From Eubacteriales bacterium (GTDB taxonomy: Bacteria > Bacillota > Clostridia > Lachnospirales > Lachnospiraceae), in NCBI GenBank assembly GCA_030524175.1, contig JAUNHC010000007.1, positions 62,001 to 126,000 of the forward strand: 64,000 nt of DNA. The letters are read 5' to 3'. The position numbers and the translations under genes are program-made. Shown one piece after another: positions 8,822 to 18,178 of this stretch; positions within the stretch are counted from its first letter, which is position 1, and the number at the start of each line of letters is the position of its first letter. A model generated the notes under the pieces. The model saw only the letters and a list, made by a program, of their open reading frames with translations. It searched no databases and was not told the DNA's origin.

Positions 8822-8904
8822 GCCGGCGTGTCGGAATGGCAGACGAGGCAGACTCAAAATCTGTTGTGGGCAACCACGTATGGGTTCAAGTCCCATTGCC
8901 GGCA
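8822..8904 (+). tRNA. tRNA-Leu (CAA)
   Basis: An 83-nt class II tRNA. The acceptor stem pairs GCCGGCG with TGCCGGC and is followed by discriminator A; the D arm contains GAATGGCAGACGAGGCAG. The anticodon stem GCAGA/TCTGT encloses the loop CTCAAAA, giving anticodon CAA (reads UUG). The long variable arm TGTGGGCAACCACG and T arm ATGGG-TTCAAGT-CCCAT complete the fold. The CCA end is not encoded. It is a single-gene transcript with its own promoter and terminator. Confidence 0.95.
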
Positions 8905-8910
8905 GTACCA

Positions 8911-8946
8911 AGTCCAGTATTTCTTCGGAGATGCTGGGCTTTTTTG
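8911..8946 (+). terminator. tRNA-Leu terminator
   Basis: A 13-bp fully paired stem (with G-T pairs) capped by a TTCG tetraloop, AGTCCAGTATTTC / GAGATGCTGGGCT, is followed directly by a T-run. Confidence 0.9.
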
Positions 8947-9105
8947 TTTGTATGGAAATAAAAAAGCACCTGCTCGGCAGGCGGAGAAAGCAGCTTTAGC
9001 TTTAAGTAAAAAATCTCCTATGATCATAGCGGAATACGCTGTGCCGTTCTAAATGGTATAAAACTAAATTCAGAGAGAGTATAAGATAATTAGTGTGAAT
9101 ATTTA

Positions 9106-9133
9106 TTTACAAATTCCTAAAATATTGTATAAT
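9106..9133 (+). promoter_or_regulatory. Promoter of the small 93-residue protein gene
   Basis: TTTACA (9106-9111) and TATAAT (9128-9133) with a 16-bp spacer. The predicted start leaves a leader of roughly 100 nt that includes an AGGAGGTG site at 9164 not followed by an obvious gene, and an imperfect hairpin AACG..CGTT before the real start. Confidence 0.65.
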
Positions 9134-9242
9134 TAAACATATAAGACGGCAGAAGATCAAAACAGGAGGTGACAGCCCATAGCAGTTAGCTGCAAGGCAA
9201 ACGTTCAGGGATATAACGCAAGCAGGCGTTGGGAGGTGCAGT

Positions 9243-9524
9243 ATGAAGAAAGTTAATTTTATCAATCAAAAAACTGTATATAACGGCAGTTCAATGTCGG
9301 AGTTCAACAGGGTAAGAAATATTTTGGAATTATATGATATTGAGTATAAATATAAAACAGTCGATCTGGGGCATAATTCTTACCTGGGCTCACAGGGGGT
9401 GGCAAGAAGCAAGGGCGGAAATTTCGGAAATGTAAATTCGTCTATGTTGTATGAGGTATTAGTAAGAAAAGATAATTATGATGAAGCCATGGGTATTATC
9501 TCCAAACGAATCAATCATAGATAG
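9243..9524 (+). CDS. Small protein of unknown function (DUF2007-like)
   Basis: A 93-residue soluble protein with no signal peptide or membrane helix. GGGAGGTG precedes the ATG. The middle is glycine- and serine-rich (LGHNSYLGSQGVARSKGGNFG). The flanks, RNILELYDIEYKYKT and YEVLVRKDNYDEAMGII, look like a small alpha-beta fold of the kind found in DUF2007-type 'putative signal transducing' proteins, where a residue run reads a position and then a DYxxA helix follows. That link is tentative. It sits alone between its own promoter and terminator, so it is an independent unit, not part of the neighbouring transporter gene. Confidence 0.7.
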   Translation: MKKVNFINQKTVYNGSSMSEFNRVRNILELYDIEYKYKTVDLGHNSYLGSQGVARSKGGNFGNVNSSMLYEVLVRKDNYDEAMGIISKRINHR

Positions 9525-9539
9525 GCTTCTCTGTGTATG

Positions 9540-9587
9540 TACCAGAGCCGGCTCTTTGAATTAAGAGTTTTAGCTCTGGTATTTTTA
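9540..9587 (+). terminator. Rho-independent terminator
   Basis: ACCAGAGC (9541-9548) pairs with GCTCTGGT (9573-9580), with CTCTT/AAGAG continuing inside, followed by ATTTTTAT. Confidence 0.85.
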
Positions 9588-9686
9588 TGTTATGATAAAT
9601 GAAAAATGGAATAAATTGTATTAGAGTGCTGAATATGAATGTGTCGGTACAATGAAAAATGAGACAATTTGAGGGAGAGACAGAAG

Positions 9687-10610
9687 ATGGACAAATTTGA
9701 GAAGACATTGAGAAAGAACTGGGTGATATGCCTGCTGGCTATGATCTGCTGCCTTTTATGGGGAAGTGCGTTTCCTTGTGTGAAAATAGGGTACCGGCTT
9801 TTTGAAATCGGTGCGTCAGATACAGGATCGCAGATACTATTTGCAGGAACCAGATTTACGCTGGCAGGTATTTTGACGATTGCAATTGGAAGCGTTGTGG
9901 GCAGAAAAATTTTGGTACCGGAGAAGGGTTCCTGGCATATGGTCTTCAAACTATGCCTTGTACAGACTGTGATCCAATATCTTTTGTTCTATATTGGTCT
10001 TGCCAATACAACCGGAGTGAAATCATCTATTATTGAGGCTGCTAATGTATTTTTTGCAATTTTGGCATCCAGCCTTTTGTTCCATTATGAAAAGCTGGGG
10101 AAGAAGAAAATAGCAGGATGTATTTTGGGATTTGCAGGAGTGGTCCTTATCAATCTTAACGGTACTGGTTTTGACACATCTATGAGCTTTTTAGGAGAAG
10201 GATGCATTTTGCTTTCCACCGTTTCCTATGCATTTTCTTCTGTGCTTATAAAAAAATATTCTCAGAAAGAAAATCCGGTGACCTTAAGCGGATATCAGTT
10301 TACAGCCGGCGGGCTGGTGATGGCAGCAGCAGGAGCCGTTATGGGCGGCAGACTTCAGGGCTTTTCTGCTGCTTCCGTTGGTCTTCTTGTGTATATGGCA
10401 ATGATTTCAGCAGTGGCATATTCTCTGTGGGGAATTCTTTTAAAATACAATCCTGTGGGTAAGGTAGCTGTCTATGGGTTTATGAACCCTGTGTTCGGCG
10501 TGATTTTAAGTGCGCTTTTATTAGGAGAACAAAATCAGGCATTTACTGTACAGGGATTGATTTCCTTGATCTTAGTGTGCTTTGGAATATACGCGGTAAA
10601 CAGGGAATAG
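9687..10610 (+). CDS. EamA/DMT-family transporter
   Basis: A 307-residue inner-membrane protein with about ten hydrophobic helices in two EamA repeats, the drug/metabolite transporter layout. The first repeat opens with CLLWGSAFPCVKIGYRLFE, the conserved WG-x-x-F-x-x-K/I start, and the second contains SYAFSSVLIKKYSQK and a NPVFGVILSALLLGE end typical of the family. The substrate is not readable; relatives move amino acids, sugars or small solutes. An upstream TTG at 9669 is in frame, but GAGGGAGAG at 9671-9679 overlaps it and is well spaced for the ATG at 9687. It is probably monocistronic, with a terminator 44 bp after the stop. Confidence 0.88.
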   Translation: MDKFEKTLRKNWVICLLAMICCLLWGSAFPCVKIGYRLFEIGASDTGSQILFAGTRFTLAGILTIAIGSVVGRKILVPEKGSWHMVFKLCLVQTVIQYLLFYIGLANTTGVKSSIIEAANVFFAILASSLLFHYEKLGKKKIAGCILGFAGVVLINLNGTGFDTSMSFLGEGCILLSTVSYAFSSVLIKKYSQKENPVTLSGYQFTAGGLVMAAAGAVMGGRLQGFSAASVGLLVYMAMISAVAYSLWGILLKYNPVGKVAVYGFMNPVFGVILSALLLGEQNQAFTVQGLISLILVCFGIYAVNRE

Positions 10611-10653
10611 TTAGGCTGGCTTGTGTGTACAATATAATAGGATATAAGAGGTA

Positions 10654-10692
10654 AAAGACAGCCGCGACAAAGACTGTCTTTCTCCTTTTTTT
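10654..10692 (+). terminator. Rho-independent terminator
   Basis: AAAGACAG / CTGTCTTT stem followed by CTCCTTTTTTT. Confidence 0.85.
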
Positions 10693-10744
10693 ATCCATAT
10701 GCTGCTGTATTTGTGAAAACTTTCTAAATTTTGTTCTAAATAGA

Positions 10745-10773
10745 TTGAAATTTCACAATGGAAGTGCTATTCT
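10745..10773 (+). promoter_or_regulatory. Probable ftsH promoter
   Basis: TTGAAA (10745-10750), 17-bp spacer, TATTCT (10768-10773), about 57 bp upstream of the ftsH start. The upstream flank is A/T-rich, which could act as an UP element. Confidence 0.55.
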
Positions 10774-10829
10774 ACATTCTATCAATCATCACAAGCTAGA
10801 TTTTACCATAGATAACGGAGGAAATATGT

Positions 10830-12716
10830 ATGAACCTAGATAACAAGAAACCGGGTAAACGGCCGCTGTACGTGTATTATATCATTGCAGTGGTGGCTAT
10901 CCTATTGCTGAATATTCTCGTTCTGCCGAGCCTGCAGGAGAGAAGTATTGAGAAAACAGATTACAGCACCTTCCTCAGCAATGTGGACAGAGGAAATGTG
11001 TCAACAGCTAATATTCAGAGTGATTATATCTATTATGTAGTGAGAAAGAACGGCGTGGATACTACCTGCAGGACGGTGAGGATAGAAGATCCGGACCTGA
11101 TAAAACGCCTTTATGCTGCCGGTACGGCAATCGTCCCTGAAGAACCTCAAAAACAGTCTATCATATTAAGCCTTTTGCTTGGATATGTGGTTCCTATCGG
11201 TATTTTTATACTGATCGGGCGCTGGCTGAGTAAGAAGCTTATGAGTTCCATGGGTAACGGAGGACCGGGAGGAATGATGTCCTTTGGCAAGAGTAATGCC
11301 AAGGTGTATGTGAAGTCATCCACAGGAATCAAGTTTTCTGATGTGGCCGGAGAAGACGAGGCCAAGGAGCTGTTGACGGAGATTGTGGATTATCTCCATA
11401 ATCCTCACATTTATACGGAAATCGGAGCTTCGATGCCAAAGGGTGCCCTTCTTGTAGGACCTCCCGGAACAGGTAAAACTCTTCTTGCAAAGGCTGTCGC
11501 AGGGGAAGCGGAAGTTCCGTTCTTCTCCATTTCCGGCTCGGAATTCGTGGAGATGTTTGTAGGTATGGGCGCAGCTAAGGTGCGTGACTTATTTAAACAG
11601 GCAAATGAAAAGGCACCATGTATTGTATTTATAGATGAGATAGACACCATAGGAAAGAAGCGTGACGGTGCAGGATTTTCAGGAGGAAATGACGAGCGTG
11701 AGCAGACATTGAACCAGCTTCTGACAGAGATGGATGGTTTTGACGGTTCCAAGGGTGTTGTTATACTGGCGGCCACCAACCGTCCGGATTCCCTTGACCC
11801 GGCGCTGCTCCGTCCGGGACGTTTTGACAGGCGTATTCCTGTGGAATTGCCTGATTTACAAGGCCGTGAAGAAATTTTGAGAGTTCATGCAAAGAAAATC
11901 AAAATATCTGATTCTGTCCGTTTTGATGAAATTGCCAAGGCCGCTGCCGGTGCTTCCGGTGCAGAGCTTGCCAACATTGTCAATGAGGCGGCATTGCGGG
12001 CAGTACGCGACGGCAGGAAATTTGCCACCCAGCCTGATTTCGAGGAGAGTATTGAAGTTGTGATCGCAGGTTACCAGAAGAAGAACCGTGTACTCTCAAA
12101 CAAAGAAAAGCTGATCGTCTCTTATCATGAGATCGGACATGCACTTGTGGCTGCTATGCAGACAGACTCAGCTCCTGTTCATAAGATTACGATCATACCC
12201 CGTACTTCAGGGGCACTGGGTTATACTATGCAGGTGGATGAGAAAGAACATTTTCTCATGTCAAAGGAAGAATTGGAGAATAAAATTGCAACTTTCACAG
12301 GCGGCCGTGCGGCGGAAGAGTTGATTTTCCACTCCATAACAACAGGTGCATCCAATGATATCGAGCAGGCAACTAAGATAGCCAGAGCTATGATCTCCAG
12401 GTACGGTATGAGTGATGAATTTGATATGGTAGCCATGGAGAATGTAAGCAATCAGTATCTGGGCGGTGATGCCAGCCTTACGTGTTCCTTTGAGACTCAG
12501 ACACTTCTTGACAAGAAAGTAGTGGAACTGGTGCGCAGGCAGCATGAAAAGGCATTGAAAATTCTGCAGGATAATATAGGTAAACTCCATGAACTGGCGA
12601 AATATCTTTATGAACATGAGACCATTACAGGTGACGAATTTATGAAGATATTGGAGCAGCCCCTCCCGGCAGTGGAGACATCTCAGCCTGGAGAACTGTT
12701 AGGTACAGAGGCATAA
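10830..12716 (+). CDS. ftsH: ATP-dependent zinc metalloprotease FtsH
   Basis: Membrane-anchored AAA+ protease that degrades damaged or regulated membrane and cytoplasmic proteins. Two transmembrane helices (about residues 14-34 and 110-128) flank a short extracytoplasmic domain. The AAA module has Walker A GPPGTGKT, Walker B IVFIDEID and the second region of homology [19 protein letters not shown]. The M41 peptidase domain carries the zinc motif HEIGH, in [12 protein letters not shown]. The length of 628 residues is normal. The glycine-rich linker [14 protein letters not shown] after the second helix is typical. It is a single-gene unit ended by a strong terminator. Confidence 0.96.
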   Translation: MNLDNKKPGKRPLYVYYIIAVVAILLLNILVLPSLQERSIEKTDYSTFLSNVDRGNVSTANIQSDYIYYVVRKNGVDTTCRTVRIEDPDLIKRLYAAGTAIVPEEPQKQSIILSLLLGYVVPIGIFILIGRWLSKKLMSSMGNGGPGGMMSFGKSNAKVYVKSSTGIKFSDVAGEDEAKELLTEIVDYLHNPHIYTEIGASMPKGALLVGPPGTGKTLLAKAVAGEAEVPFFSISGSEFVEMFVGMGAAKVRDLFKQANEKAPCIVFIDEIDTIGKKRDGAGFSGGNDEREQTLNQLLTEMDGFDGSKGVVILAATNRPDSLDPALLRPGRFDRRIPVELPDLQGREEILRVHAKKIKISDSVRFDEIAKAAAGASGAELANIVNEAALRAVRDGRKFATQPDFEESIEVVIAGYQKKNRVLSNKEKLIVSYHEIGHALVAAMQTDSAPVHKITIIPRTSGALGYTMQVDEKEHFLMSKEELENKIATFTGGRAAEELIFHSITTGASNDIEQATKIARAMISRYGMSDEFDMVAMENVSNQYLGGDASLTCSFETQTLLDKKVVELVRRQHEKALKILQDNIGKLHELAKYLYEHETITGDEFMKILEQPLPAVETSQPGELLGTEA

Positions 12717-12782
12717 AAATGACGTAAAATAGTTAGAATTTGTTGAGTATACCTTTTTTATGTGCTAAAATGTAAATAATTG

Positions 12783-12831
12783 GAAGGTAACAGAGGAGTC
12801 TGCCAGGAAACCTCCGTTGCCTTCTTTTTTT
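12783..12831 (+). terminator. ftsH terminator
   Basis: A 14-bp stem GAAGGTAACAGAGG / CCTCCGTTGCCTTC is followed by TTTTTTT. A TAAAAT box with TG extension at 12761-12771 lies just upstream, so a short transcript could also start and end here. Confidence 0.9.
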
Positions 12832-12892
12832 AAACATAACTTTAATTAAGAAAAACGGGGGTTTTTCGTAAAGCATACAAAGGAGGAGACAA

Positions 12893-14419
12893 ATGTATCA
12901 GGAAAAGGAATTATGGATTGGGGCAGCAGAAAATGAAACCAAGGATAAGGTGTGTATTATCCCCAGGATGGCAAACCGACACGGCTTAATAGCAGGAGCT
13001 ACAGGTACAGGGAAGACGATCACTCTGAAGGTGCTGGCAGAGTCTTTCAGTGATTGTGGCGTTCCTGTATTTTTAGCAGATGTAAAAGGGGATTTGGCAG
13101 GGATGTGTCTGCCCGGCAAGGACAGTGAGGATATGCAAAAACGAATTGAGAAATTCGGCTTGGAGGGATTTCAGTATCAGGGATATCCCACTTGTATCTG
13201 GGATGTGCTGGGCGAGTCCGGACATCCTCTGCGCACAACGATCAGTGAAATGGGCCCCACTCTACTGGCAGAGCTTTTGGAGTTAAACCAGACACAAAGT
13301 GATATATTGTCTATTGTATTTAAAATAGCAGATGACAGACAGCTCCTGCTTCTGGACATCAAGGATTTAAGGCTTATGCTGCAATATGTGGGAGAAAATG
13401 CCAAAGATTTTACTTTACAATATGGAAATATTACGAAGCAGAGTATAGGAGCCATATCCAGAGGGCTTGTCTCCTTAGAGGAACAGGGAGGCAATGAGTT
13501 TTTCGGTGAACCTGCGCTGGATATTCGTGACTGGATGCGTACAGATGCGGGGGGTAGAGGCTTTATCAATGTTCTGCATTGTGTGAAGCTGATAAATTCT
13601 CCCAGGCTTTATGCCACCTTCCTTTTGTGGATGATGTCGGAACTTTTTGAAGTGATGCCGGAAGCAGGGGATGAGGAAAAGCCAAGAATGGTCTTCTTTT
13701 TTGACGAGGCCCATCTTCTTTTTGATAATGCGTCTAAAGCTCTGCTTCAGAAGATAGAACAGGTAGTGAAACTGATCCGTTCTAAAGGTGTGGGAATCTA
13801 TTTTATTACCCAAAGTCCTTCAGATATTCCTGACGAGGTGCTCTCCCAGCTTGGAAACAGAGTACAGCATGCACTTCGTGCATATACACCGGCGGACCAG
13901 AAGGCTGTGAAGGCTGCAGCGCAGTCTTTCCGTGCCAATCCTGAATTTTCCACAGAGCAGGTAATTACTGAGATGGGGATTGGAGAAGCGCTGATCTCTT
14001 TCCTGGACGAAGAAGGAAGGCCTGGGATCGTGACCAGATGCCATATTCTGCCGCCCCAGAGCCGCATGGGTTCCATTGAAGAGAATGACAGGAAAAATTG
14101 TCTTCTGAAGGATGGTCTGGGAGCCAAGTATGATACACCCGTGGACAGAGAGTCTGCCTATGAAATCCTGAAGAAACGGTTTGATGAGGAAGCACGGGAA
14201 GAGACGAAGGCTAAGGAAGAAAAGGAAGCGGAAAAGGCACGTAAGGAGAAGGAAAAGGAAGAGCGGGAGGCCGAACGAGAGAAGGAGAAGGAAGAACGTG
14301 AGCGGAGAAAGAAAAATGCTGCATTAGAAAAGGGCATAAACAGTGCGGTTAATACCCTGGGAAGGGAAGTGACCAAAACACTTTTCCGCGGTCTTATGAA
14401 TACTTTAAAGAAGCGATGA
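12893..14419 (+). CDS. HerA-like (DUF853/YjgR) P-loop ATPase
   Basis: A 508-residue cytoplasmic ATPase of the FtsK-HerA superfamily, the bacterial DUF853/YjgR group, whose role is poorly defined. It has Walker A GATGTGKT near residue 36, a VKGDLAG motif, Walker [13 protein letters not shown] near residue 270 and a sensor-like [25 protein letters not shown] segment is characteristic of the group. From about residue 425 the protein is a highly charged Glu/Lys/Arg stretch that should form a coiled coil, followed by a short [14 protein letters not shown] tail. An AAAGGAGGAG site precedes the ATG. It is flanked by terminators and so likely stands alone. Confidence 0.88.
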   Translation: MYQEKELWIGAAENETKDKVCIIPRMANRHGLIAGATGTGKTITLKVLAESFSDCGVPVFLADVKGDLAGMCLPGKDSEDMQKRIEKFGLEGFQYQGYPTCIWDVLGESGHPLRTTISEMGPTLLAELLELNQTQSDILSIVFKIADDRQLLLLDIKDLRLMLQYVGENAKDFTLQYGNITKQSIGAISRGLVSLEEQGGNEFFGEPALDIRDWMRTDAGGRGFINVLHCVKLINSPRLYATFLLWMMSELFEVMPEAGDEEKPRMVFFFDEAHLLFDNASKALLQKIEQVVKLIRSKGVGIYFITQSPSDIPDEVLSQLGNRVQHALRAYTPADQKAVKAAAQSFRANPEFSTEQVITEMGIGEALISFLDEEGRPGIVTRCHILPPQSRMGSIEENDRKNCLLKDGLGAKYDTPVDRESAYEILKKRFDEEAREETKAKEEKEAEKARKEKEKEEREAEREKEKEERERRKKNAALEKGINSAVNTLGREVTKTLFRGLMNTLKKR

Positions 14420-14424
14420 TACAA

Positions 14425-14463
14425 AGCTTCCCATGAACCTCAAAAATGAGGGCATGGGAAGCT
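14425..14463. terminator. Strong hairpin after the HerA-like gene
   Basis: Perfect 11-bp stem AGCTTCCCATG / CATGGGAAGCT with an inner CCTC/GAGG pair. There is no T-run on either strand, so it may act as an mRNA-protecting 3' end or a weak terminator between convergent genes. Confidence 0.5.
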
Positions 14464-14512
14464 GAGAAGATATTACCAAAGAACAGTAATGAGAAAATTT
14501 CAGCGGTAAGCA

Positions 14513-14935
14513 TTATTCCTCAGTACATTCTTTTAATATTTTATACAGTTCCGGCTGGGCTTTTTTCAGAGAGACCAGAGTACCGGCAGAATCGAGAAAA
14601 CAGTGCTTGGTATAGCCGTTGGCACGAAGTTCCCGGGTCTCATGGTCCCGTATTTCGTAGGAAAATTTCAACTTGATACCATTGCTGGATTCCACGCGGA
14701 GAGAAATATCCACCGTATCCCCGAAATAAACCATGGAACGGTACTGGCAGTGACTTTCCAGGACCGGACTTATTAATTTCAATTCCTTTTCCAACCGCTG
14801 ATAGGGATAACCAATCTCTTCCAGAAAAAACACACGCCCCTCCTCAAACCATCGGATATAGTTAGAATGATGGACAACACCCATCTGGTCAGTCTCATAA
14901 TACTGGGTTTTATGGGTACAAGTATAAATTTTCAT
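14513..14935 (-). CDS. Acyl-CoA thioesterase, YbgC/4HBT hot-dog family
   Basis: A 140-residue single hot-dog domain that hydrolyses short or aromatic acyl-CoA thioesters. The N-terminal segment YYETDQMGVVHHSNYIRWFEEGR contains the family's catalytic Asp and the D-x-MGVVHHSNY signature. Later strands include MVYFGDTVDISLRV and ANGYTKHCFLD. The length is standard. An AGAGGTG site is well placed before the ATG. It is convergent with the HerA-like gene. The substrate in this organism is unknown; relatives are also used to clear stalled acyl-CoA from fatty acid or phenylacetate metabolism. Confidence 0.88.
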   Translation of the reverse strand: MKIYTCTHKTQYYETDQMGVVHHSNYIRWFEEGRVFFLEEIGYPYQRLEKELKLISPVLESHCQYRSMVYFGDTVDISLRVESSNGIKLKFSYEIRDHETRELRANGYTKHCFLDSAGTLVSLKKAQPELYKILKECTEE

Positions 14936-15009
14936 TAAGACACACCTCTCAAGTATTTTGTTTCATTATATCACACCTTGTCTTTTTCCGTCCATTCCGT
15001 TATAATCAA

Positions 15010-15106
15010 GAATAGCACCGAGCCGTAGAGCGAGGGGCTATTCGCTACTGATTGACCTTTAGGTCAAGCAGGTACCATAAGAACCACCGAGCCGTAGAGC
15101 GAGGGG
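15010..15106. repeat. Two copies of a 22-bp direct repeat with flanking palindromes
   Basis: CACCGAGCC...GCGAGGGG occurs identically at 15016-15037 and 15085-15106, with repeat starts 69 bp apart. The first copy is bracketed by the inverted pair GAATAGC (15010-15016) and GCTATTC (15037-15043). A palindrome TTGACCTTTAGGTCAA lies between the copies at 15052-15067. The block occupies the 5' region of the zinc-finger membrane protein gene, ending about 25 bp before its start. Confidence 0.75.
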
Positions 15107-15131
15107 TAAAGTATTTACAAGCAGGAGGAGA

Positions 15132-15482
15132 ATGATGAAGTGCCGTGCAGCAGAAGGAATGGTAAACCGTTATATTAACCATACGCTCAGCGTAGAAGAA
15201 CTGGAAGAATTTTTAGAGCATATCAGTACCTGTTCCTCCTGTTATGATGAGCTGGAGACATATTTTATAGTGCATGAAGCGACTCAGCAGCTGGACGAAG
15301 AAGACAGTGATTCTGCTTTTGATCTGAAAGAGCTGCTGGAGCAGGACATCAAAAAATCAAGGAGATATATCCGCAAAAAGAAAGCAAGCCGGTTTTTGGC
15401 CGGCTTTTTAGTGTGTATATTTATTGCAGTCCTGGCTGCATTTTTAGTGTTTATTATTTTGGAAATCAGGCAGACTTTGTAA
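15132..15482 (+). CDS. Zinc-finger (zf-HC2) single-pass membrane protein
   Basis: A 116-residue protein resembling anti-sigma factors. The N-terminal 40 residues hold the zf-HC2 pattern with a conserved Cys at position 4, then HISTCSSCYDEL (H-x3-C-x2-C), typical of zinc-binding anti-sigma domains. An acidic linker (QLDEEDSDSAFD) and a basic patch (KKSRRYIRKKK) precede one hydrophobic helix (about 90-112), placing the zinc finger in the cytoplasm. No sigma factor gene is adjacent, so the partner is unknown. GCAGGAGGAG precedes the ATG at 15132; an in-frame ATG at 15135 is also possible. polA starts 55 bp downstream and may be co-transcribed. Confidence 0.75.
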   Translation: MMKCRAAEGMVNRYINHTLSVEELEEFLEHISTCSSCYDELETYFIVHEATQQLDEEDSDSAFDLKELLEQDIKKSRRYIRKKKASRFLAGFLVCIFIAVLAAFLVFIILEIRQTL

Positions 15483-15537
15483 TAGAAATGGGAAATTACC
15501 ATTGAACAGTAATACAAAATTTTCTGGAGGCAGATTA

Positions 15538-18177
15538 ATGAGTGAAAAAATATTATTGATTGACGGACACAGTATATTAAACCGTGTATTTTACGGATTA
15601 CCGGACTTAACCAATTCCGAAGGCCAGCATACAGGTGCTGTTTATGGCTTTTTGAACATCCTTTTCCGTATGCTGGAGGAGGAGAAGCCGGATTATCTTA
15701 CTGTAGCCTTTGATCTGCATGCGCCCACTTTCCGGCATAAGATTTACGAGGCGTACAAAGGAACCAGAAAAGCCATGCCGGAAGAGCTTCGGGAACAGGT
15801 TCCTCTGATAAAGGAAATGCTCACAGCCATGGATGTAAATATAGTCACCAAAGAAGGCTATGAGGCAGATGATATTTTAGGAACGCTGGCCCGCCGCAGC
15901 GAAGGGCAGGGAATGGATGTAACGATCCTTTCCGGAGACAGGGATTTACTGCAGCTTGCCACAGAGAAGGTAATGATACGTCTGCCAAAGACCTCCCGGG
16001 GCAAAACCACAGTGGAGGATTACCATGCACAGCAGGTTTTAGAGAAATATCAGGTCAGTCCGCCTCAGATCATAGAACTGAAGGCTCTTATGGGGGACAG
16101 TTCAGACAATATACCGGGCATTCCGGGAGTGGGGGAAAAGACAGCAACTAAGATCATAGCCGAGTTTGGAACCATCGAAAACGCCCATGACCATCTGGAA
16201 GAGATAAAGCCGAACAAGGCCAGGGAATCCCTGCGTGATAATTATGAACAGGCTCAATTGAGCAAAGTTTTGGCTACCATAAATACAGAAAGTCCTATAG
16301 ACTTTTCTTATGAAAATGCAAAGATGTCTGAGCTTTATACAAAGCAGGCTTATGAGTTGTGCAAAAGGCTGGAGTTTAAAAATCTTCTTGGACGTTTTGA
16401 CCAGTCCTCTGTGGCTGAGAATTCTATGGAGCAGGAATTCTTTACCTGCGGGGATTTAAGCGGATGCGAGAATCTGTTCAAAAAAGCTTCGGAGCAGGAG
16501 GCTGTAGGAATTGCTCTTATGGCAGAAAATGGCCGGGTTTTTGGCCTTGGACTGGCTCTGGGGAATAAAGAGGTTTACAACATTCCGGCTGAAGGCCTGA
16601 TCACAGAAGGATATCTCTGTGGAAAAATACAAGAGCTGGCAGGGAAAGCGGAACTTTGTGCGCTGGATGTAAAGGCGCTTCTGAAGTATGTGGATATTAA
16701 AGATTCGCAGCATGTTTTTGATACAGGTGTGGCGGCGTACCTTTTAAATCCGCTGAAATCCTCCTACACCTTTGATGATATGGCAAAGGAATATCTGGGA
16801 GGTATGCTTGTCCCCACAAAAGAAGATTTAATAGGCAAAGCATCCATTGAGAAGGCCTGGAAAGAGACAGCGGAAGGTCTGGGTACCTATGCCTGCTATA
16901 TGGCATATGTGGCGCTGGAATGCCGCCTCCCTATGGTCAGTGCGCTGAAGGAAAGCGGTATGTGGAATGTTTACCGGGATATAGAGCTTCCTCTTGTATT
17001 TACACTGGATTCCATGGAAAAATGGGGAATCAAGGTAAAGGGAGAGGAGTTAAAGGATTACGGAAGTAAACTGATGGTCCGTATAGAAGAACTGGAGAAG
17101 ATCATTTATGAACAGGCAGGGGAGCAGTTTAATATTAATTCTCCCAAACAGCTTGGTGTCATCCTTTTCGAAAAGATGGGCATTCCAGGAGGCAAGAAGA
17201 CGAAGACAGGTTATTCCACGGCGGCCGATATTCTTGAGAAACTGGCGCCTGAGCAGCCTATTGTAAATAACATCCTGGAATACCGCCAGCTTACCAAGCT
17301 GAAATCAACCTATGCAGACGGACTTGGAAATGTCATAGGCCCGGATGGACGTATTCATTCCACCTTTAACCAGACGATCACTGCAACAGGGCGTATCAGC
17401 AGTACAGAGCCTAATCTCCAGAATATTCCGGTGAGGATGGAACTGGGAAGACTTATCCGCAAAGTATTTGTGCCGGAAGAGGGATATGTGTTCCTGGATG
17501 CGGATTACTCTCAGATCGAACTGCGCGTATTGGCCCATATGTCAGGGGATGAAAAATTAATACAGGCTTACAAAGAGGCAGAGGACATTCACCGGCTTAC
17601 TGCTTCCCAGGTATTCCATATTCCTTTTGACCAGGTGACACCTCTTCAGAGACGAAATGCCAAGGCTGTAAATTTCGGTATTGTATATGGGATCAGCTCT
17701 TTCGGGTTAAGCCAGGATTTGAGTATCACCAGGAAAGAAGCTGCCGATTATATAGAGAAATACTTTGAAACCTATCCAAAGATCAAAGGTTTCCTGGACG
17801 GAATGGTGGAAGAAGGCAAGGAAAAGGGTTATGTTTCCACTATGTTCGGCCGCCGCCGCCCTGTGCCGGAATTGAAATCAAGCAATTTTATGCAGCGTTC
17901 TTTTGGAGAACGTGTGGCTATGAATTCCCCTATCCAGGGAACCGCGGCTGATATCATTAAAATTGCTATGAACCGTGTATACCGCAGGATGAAGCAGGAG
18001 GGACTTCAGTCCAGACTTTTGCTGCAGGTACACGATGAGCTGCTCATCGAGACGCGGAAAGAAGAAATACCCATGGTTTCCCGGATCCTTGAGGAGGAGA
18101 TGAAGGGCGCAGCTCATCTTGCAGTGGAGCTTGAAGTTGACATGCATCAGGGAGACAGCTGGTACGAGGCAAAATAG
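15538..18177 (+). CDS. polA: DNA polymerase I
   Basis: Repair and Okazaki-fragment-processing polymerase, 879 residues. Residues 1-290 form the 5'-3' exonuclease/flap nuclease (LLIDGHSILNRVFYG, EADDILGTLAR, MGDSSDNIPGIPGVGEKTA). The middle domain corresponds to the 3'-5' exonuclease, but no DxE motif is seen in its first strand, so proofreading is probably lost as in many Firmicutes. The polymerase domain has motif A DADYSQIELRVLAH, motif B RRNAKAVNFGIVYGIS and motif C LQVHDELLIE. A TTG at 15502 is in frame, but the GGAGG site is 8 bp before the ATG at 15538. coaE begins 1 bp after the stop. Confidence 0.96.
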   Translation: MSEKILLIDGHSILNRVFYGLPDLTNSEGQHTGAVYGFLNILFRMLEEEKPDYLTVAFDLHAPTFRHKIYEAYKGTRKAMPEELREQVPLIKEMLTAMDVNIVTKEGYEADDILGTLARRSEGQGMDVTILSGDRDLLQLATEKVMIRLPKTSRGKTTVEDYHAQQVLEKYQVSPPQIIELKALMGDSSDNIPGIPGVGEKTATKIIAEFGTIENAHDHLEEIKPNKARESLRDNYEQAQLSKVLATINTESPIDFSYENAKMSELYTKQAYELCKRLEFKNLLGRFDQSSVAENSMEQEFFTCGDLSGCENLFKKASEQEAVGIALMAENGRVFGLGLALGNKEVYNIPAEGLITEGYLCGKIQELAGKAELCALDVKALLKYVDIKDSQHVFDTGVAAYLLNPLKSSYTFDDMAKEYLGGMLVPTKEDLIGKASIEKAWKETAEGLGTYACYMAYVALECRLPMVSALKESGMWNVYRDIELPLVFTLDSMEKWGIKVKGEELKDYGSKLMVRIEELEKIIYEQAGEQFNINSPKQLGVILFEKMGIPGGKKTKTGYSTAADILEKLAPEQPIVNNILEYRQLTKLKSTYADGLGNVIGPDGRIHSTFNQTITATGRISSTEPNLQNIPVRMELGRLIRKVFVPEEGYVFLDADYSQIELRVLAHMSGDEKLIQAYKEAEDIHRLTASQVFHIPFDQVTPLQRRNAKAVNFGIVYGISSFGLSQDLSITRKEAADYIEKYFETYPKIKGFLDGMVEEGKEKGYVSTMFGRRRPVPELKSSNFMQRSFGERVAMNSPIQGTAADIIKIAMNRVYRRMKQEGLQSRLLLQVHDELLIETRKEEIPMVSRILEEEMKGAAHLAVELEVDMHQGDSWYEAK

Positions 18178-18178
18178 A

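Noticed and set aside
8777-9052. 91-codon frame running through the tRNA-Leu gene
   Set aside because: The sequence is explained by the tRNA cloverleaf, its promoter and terminator.
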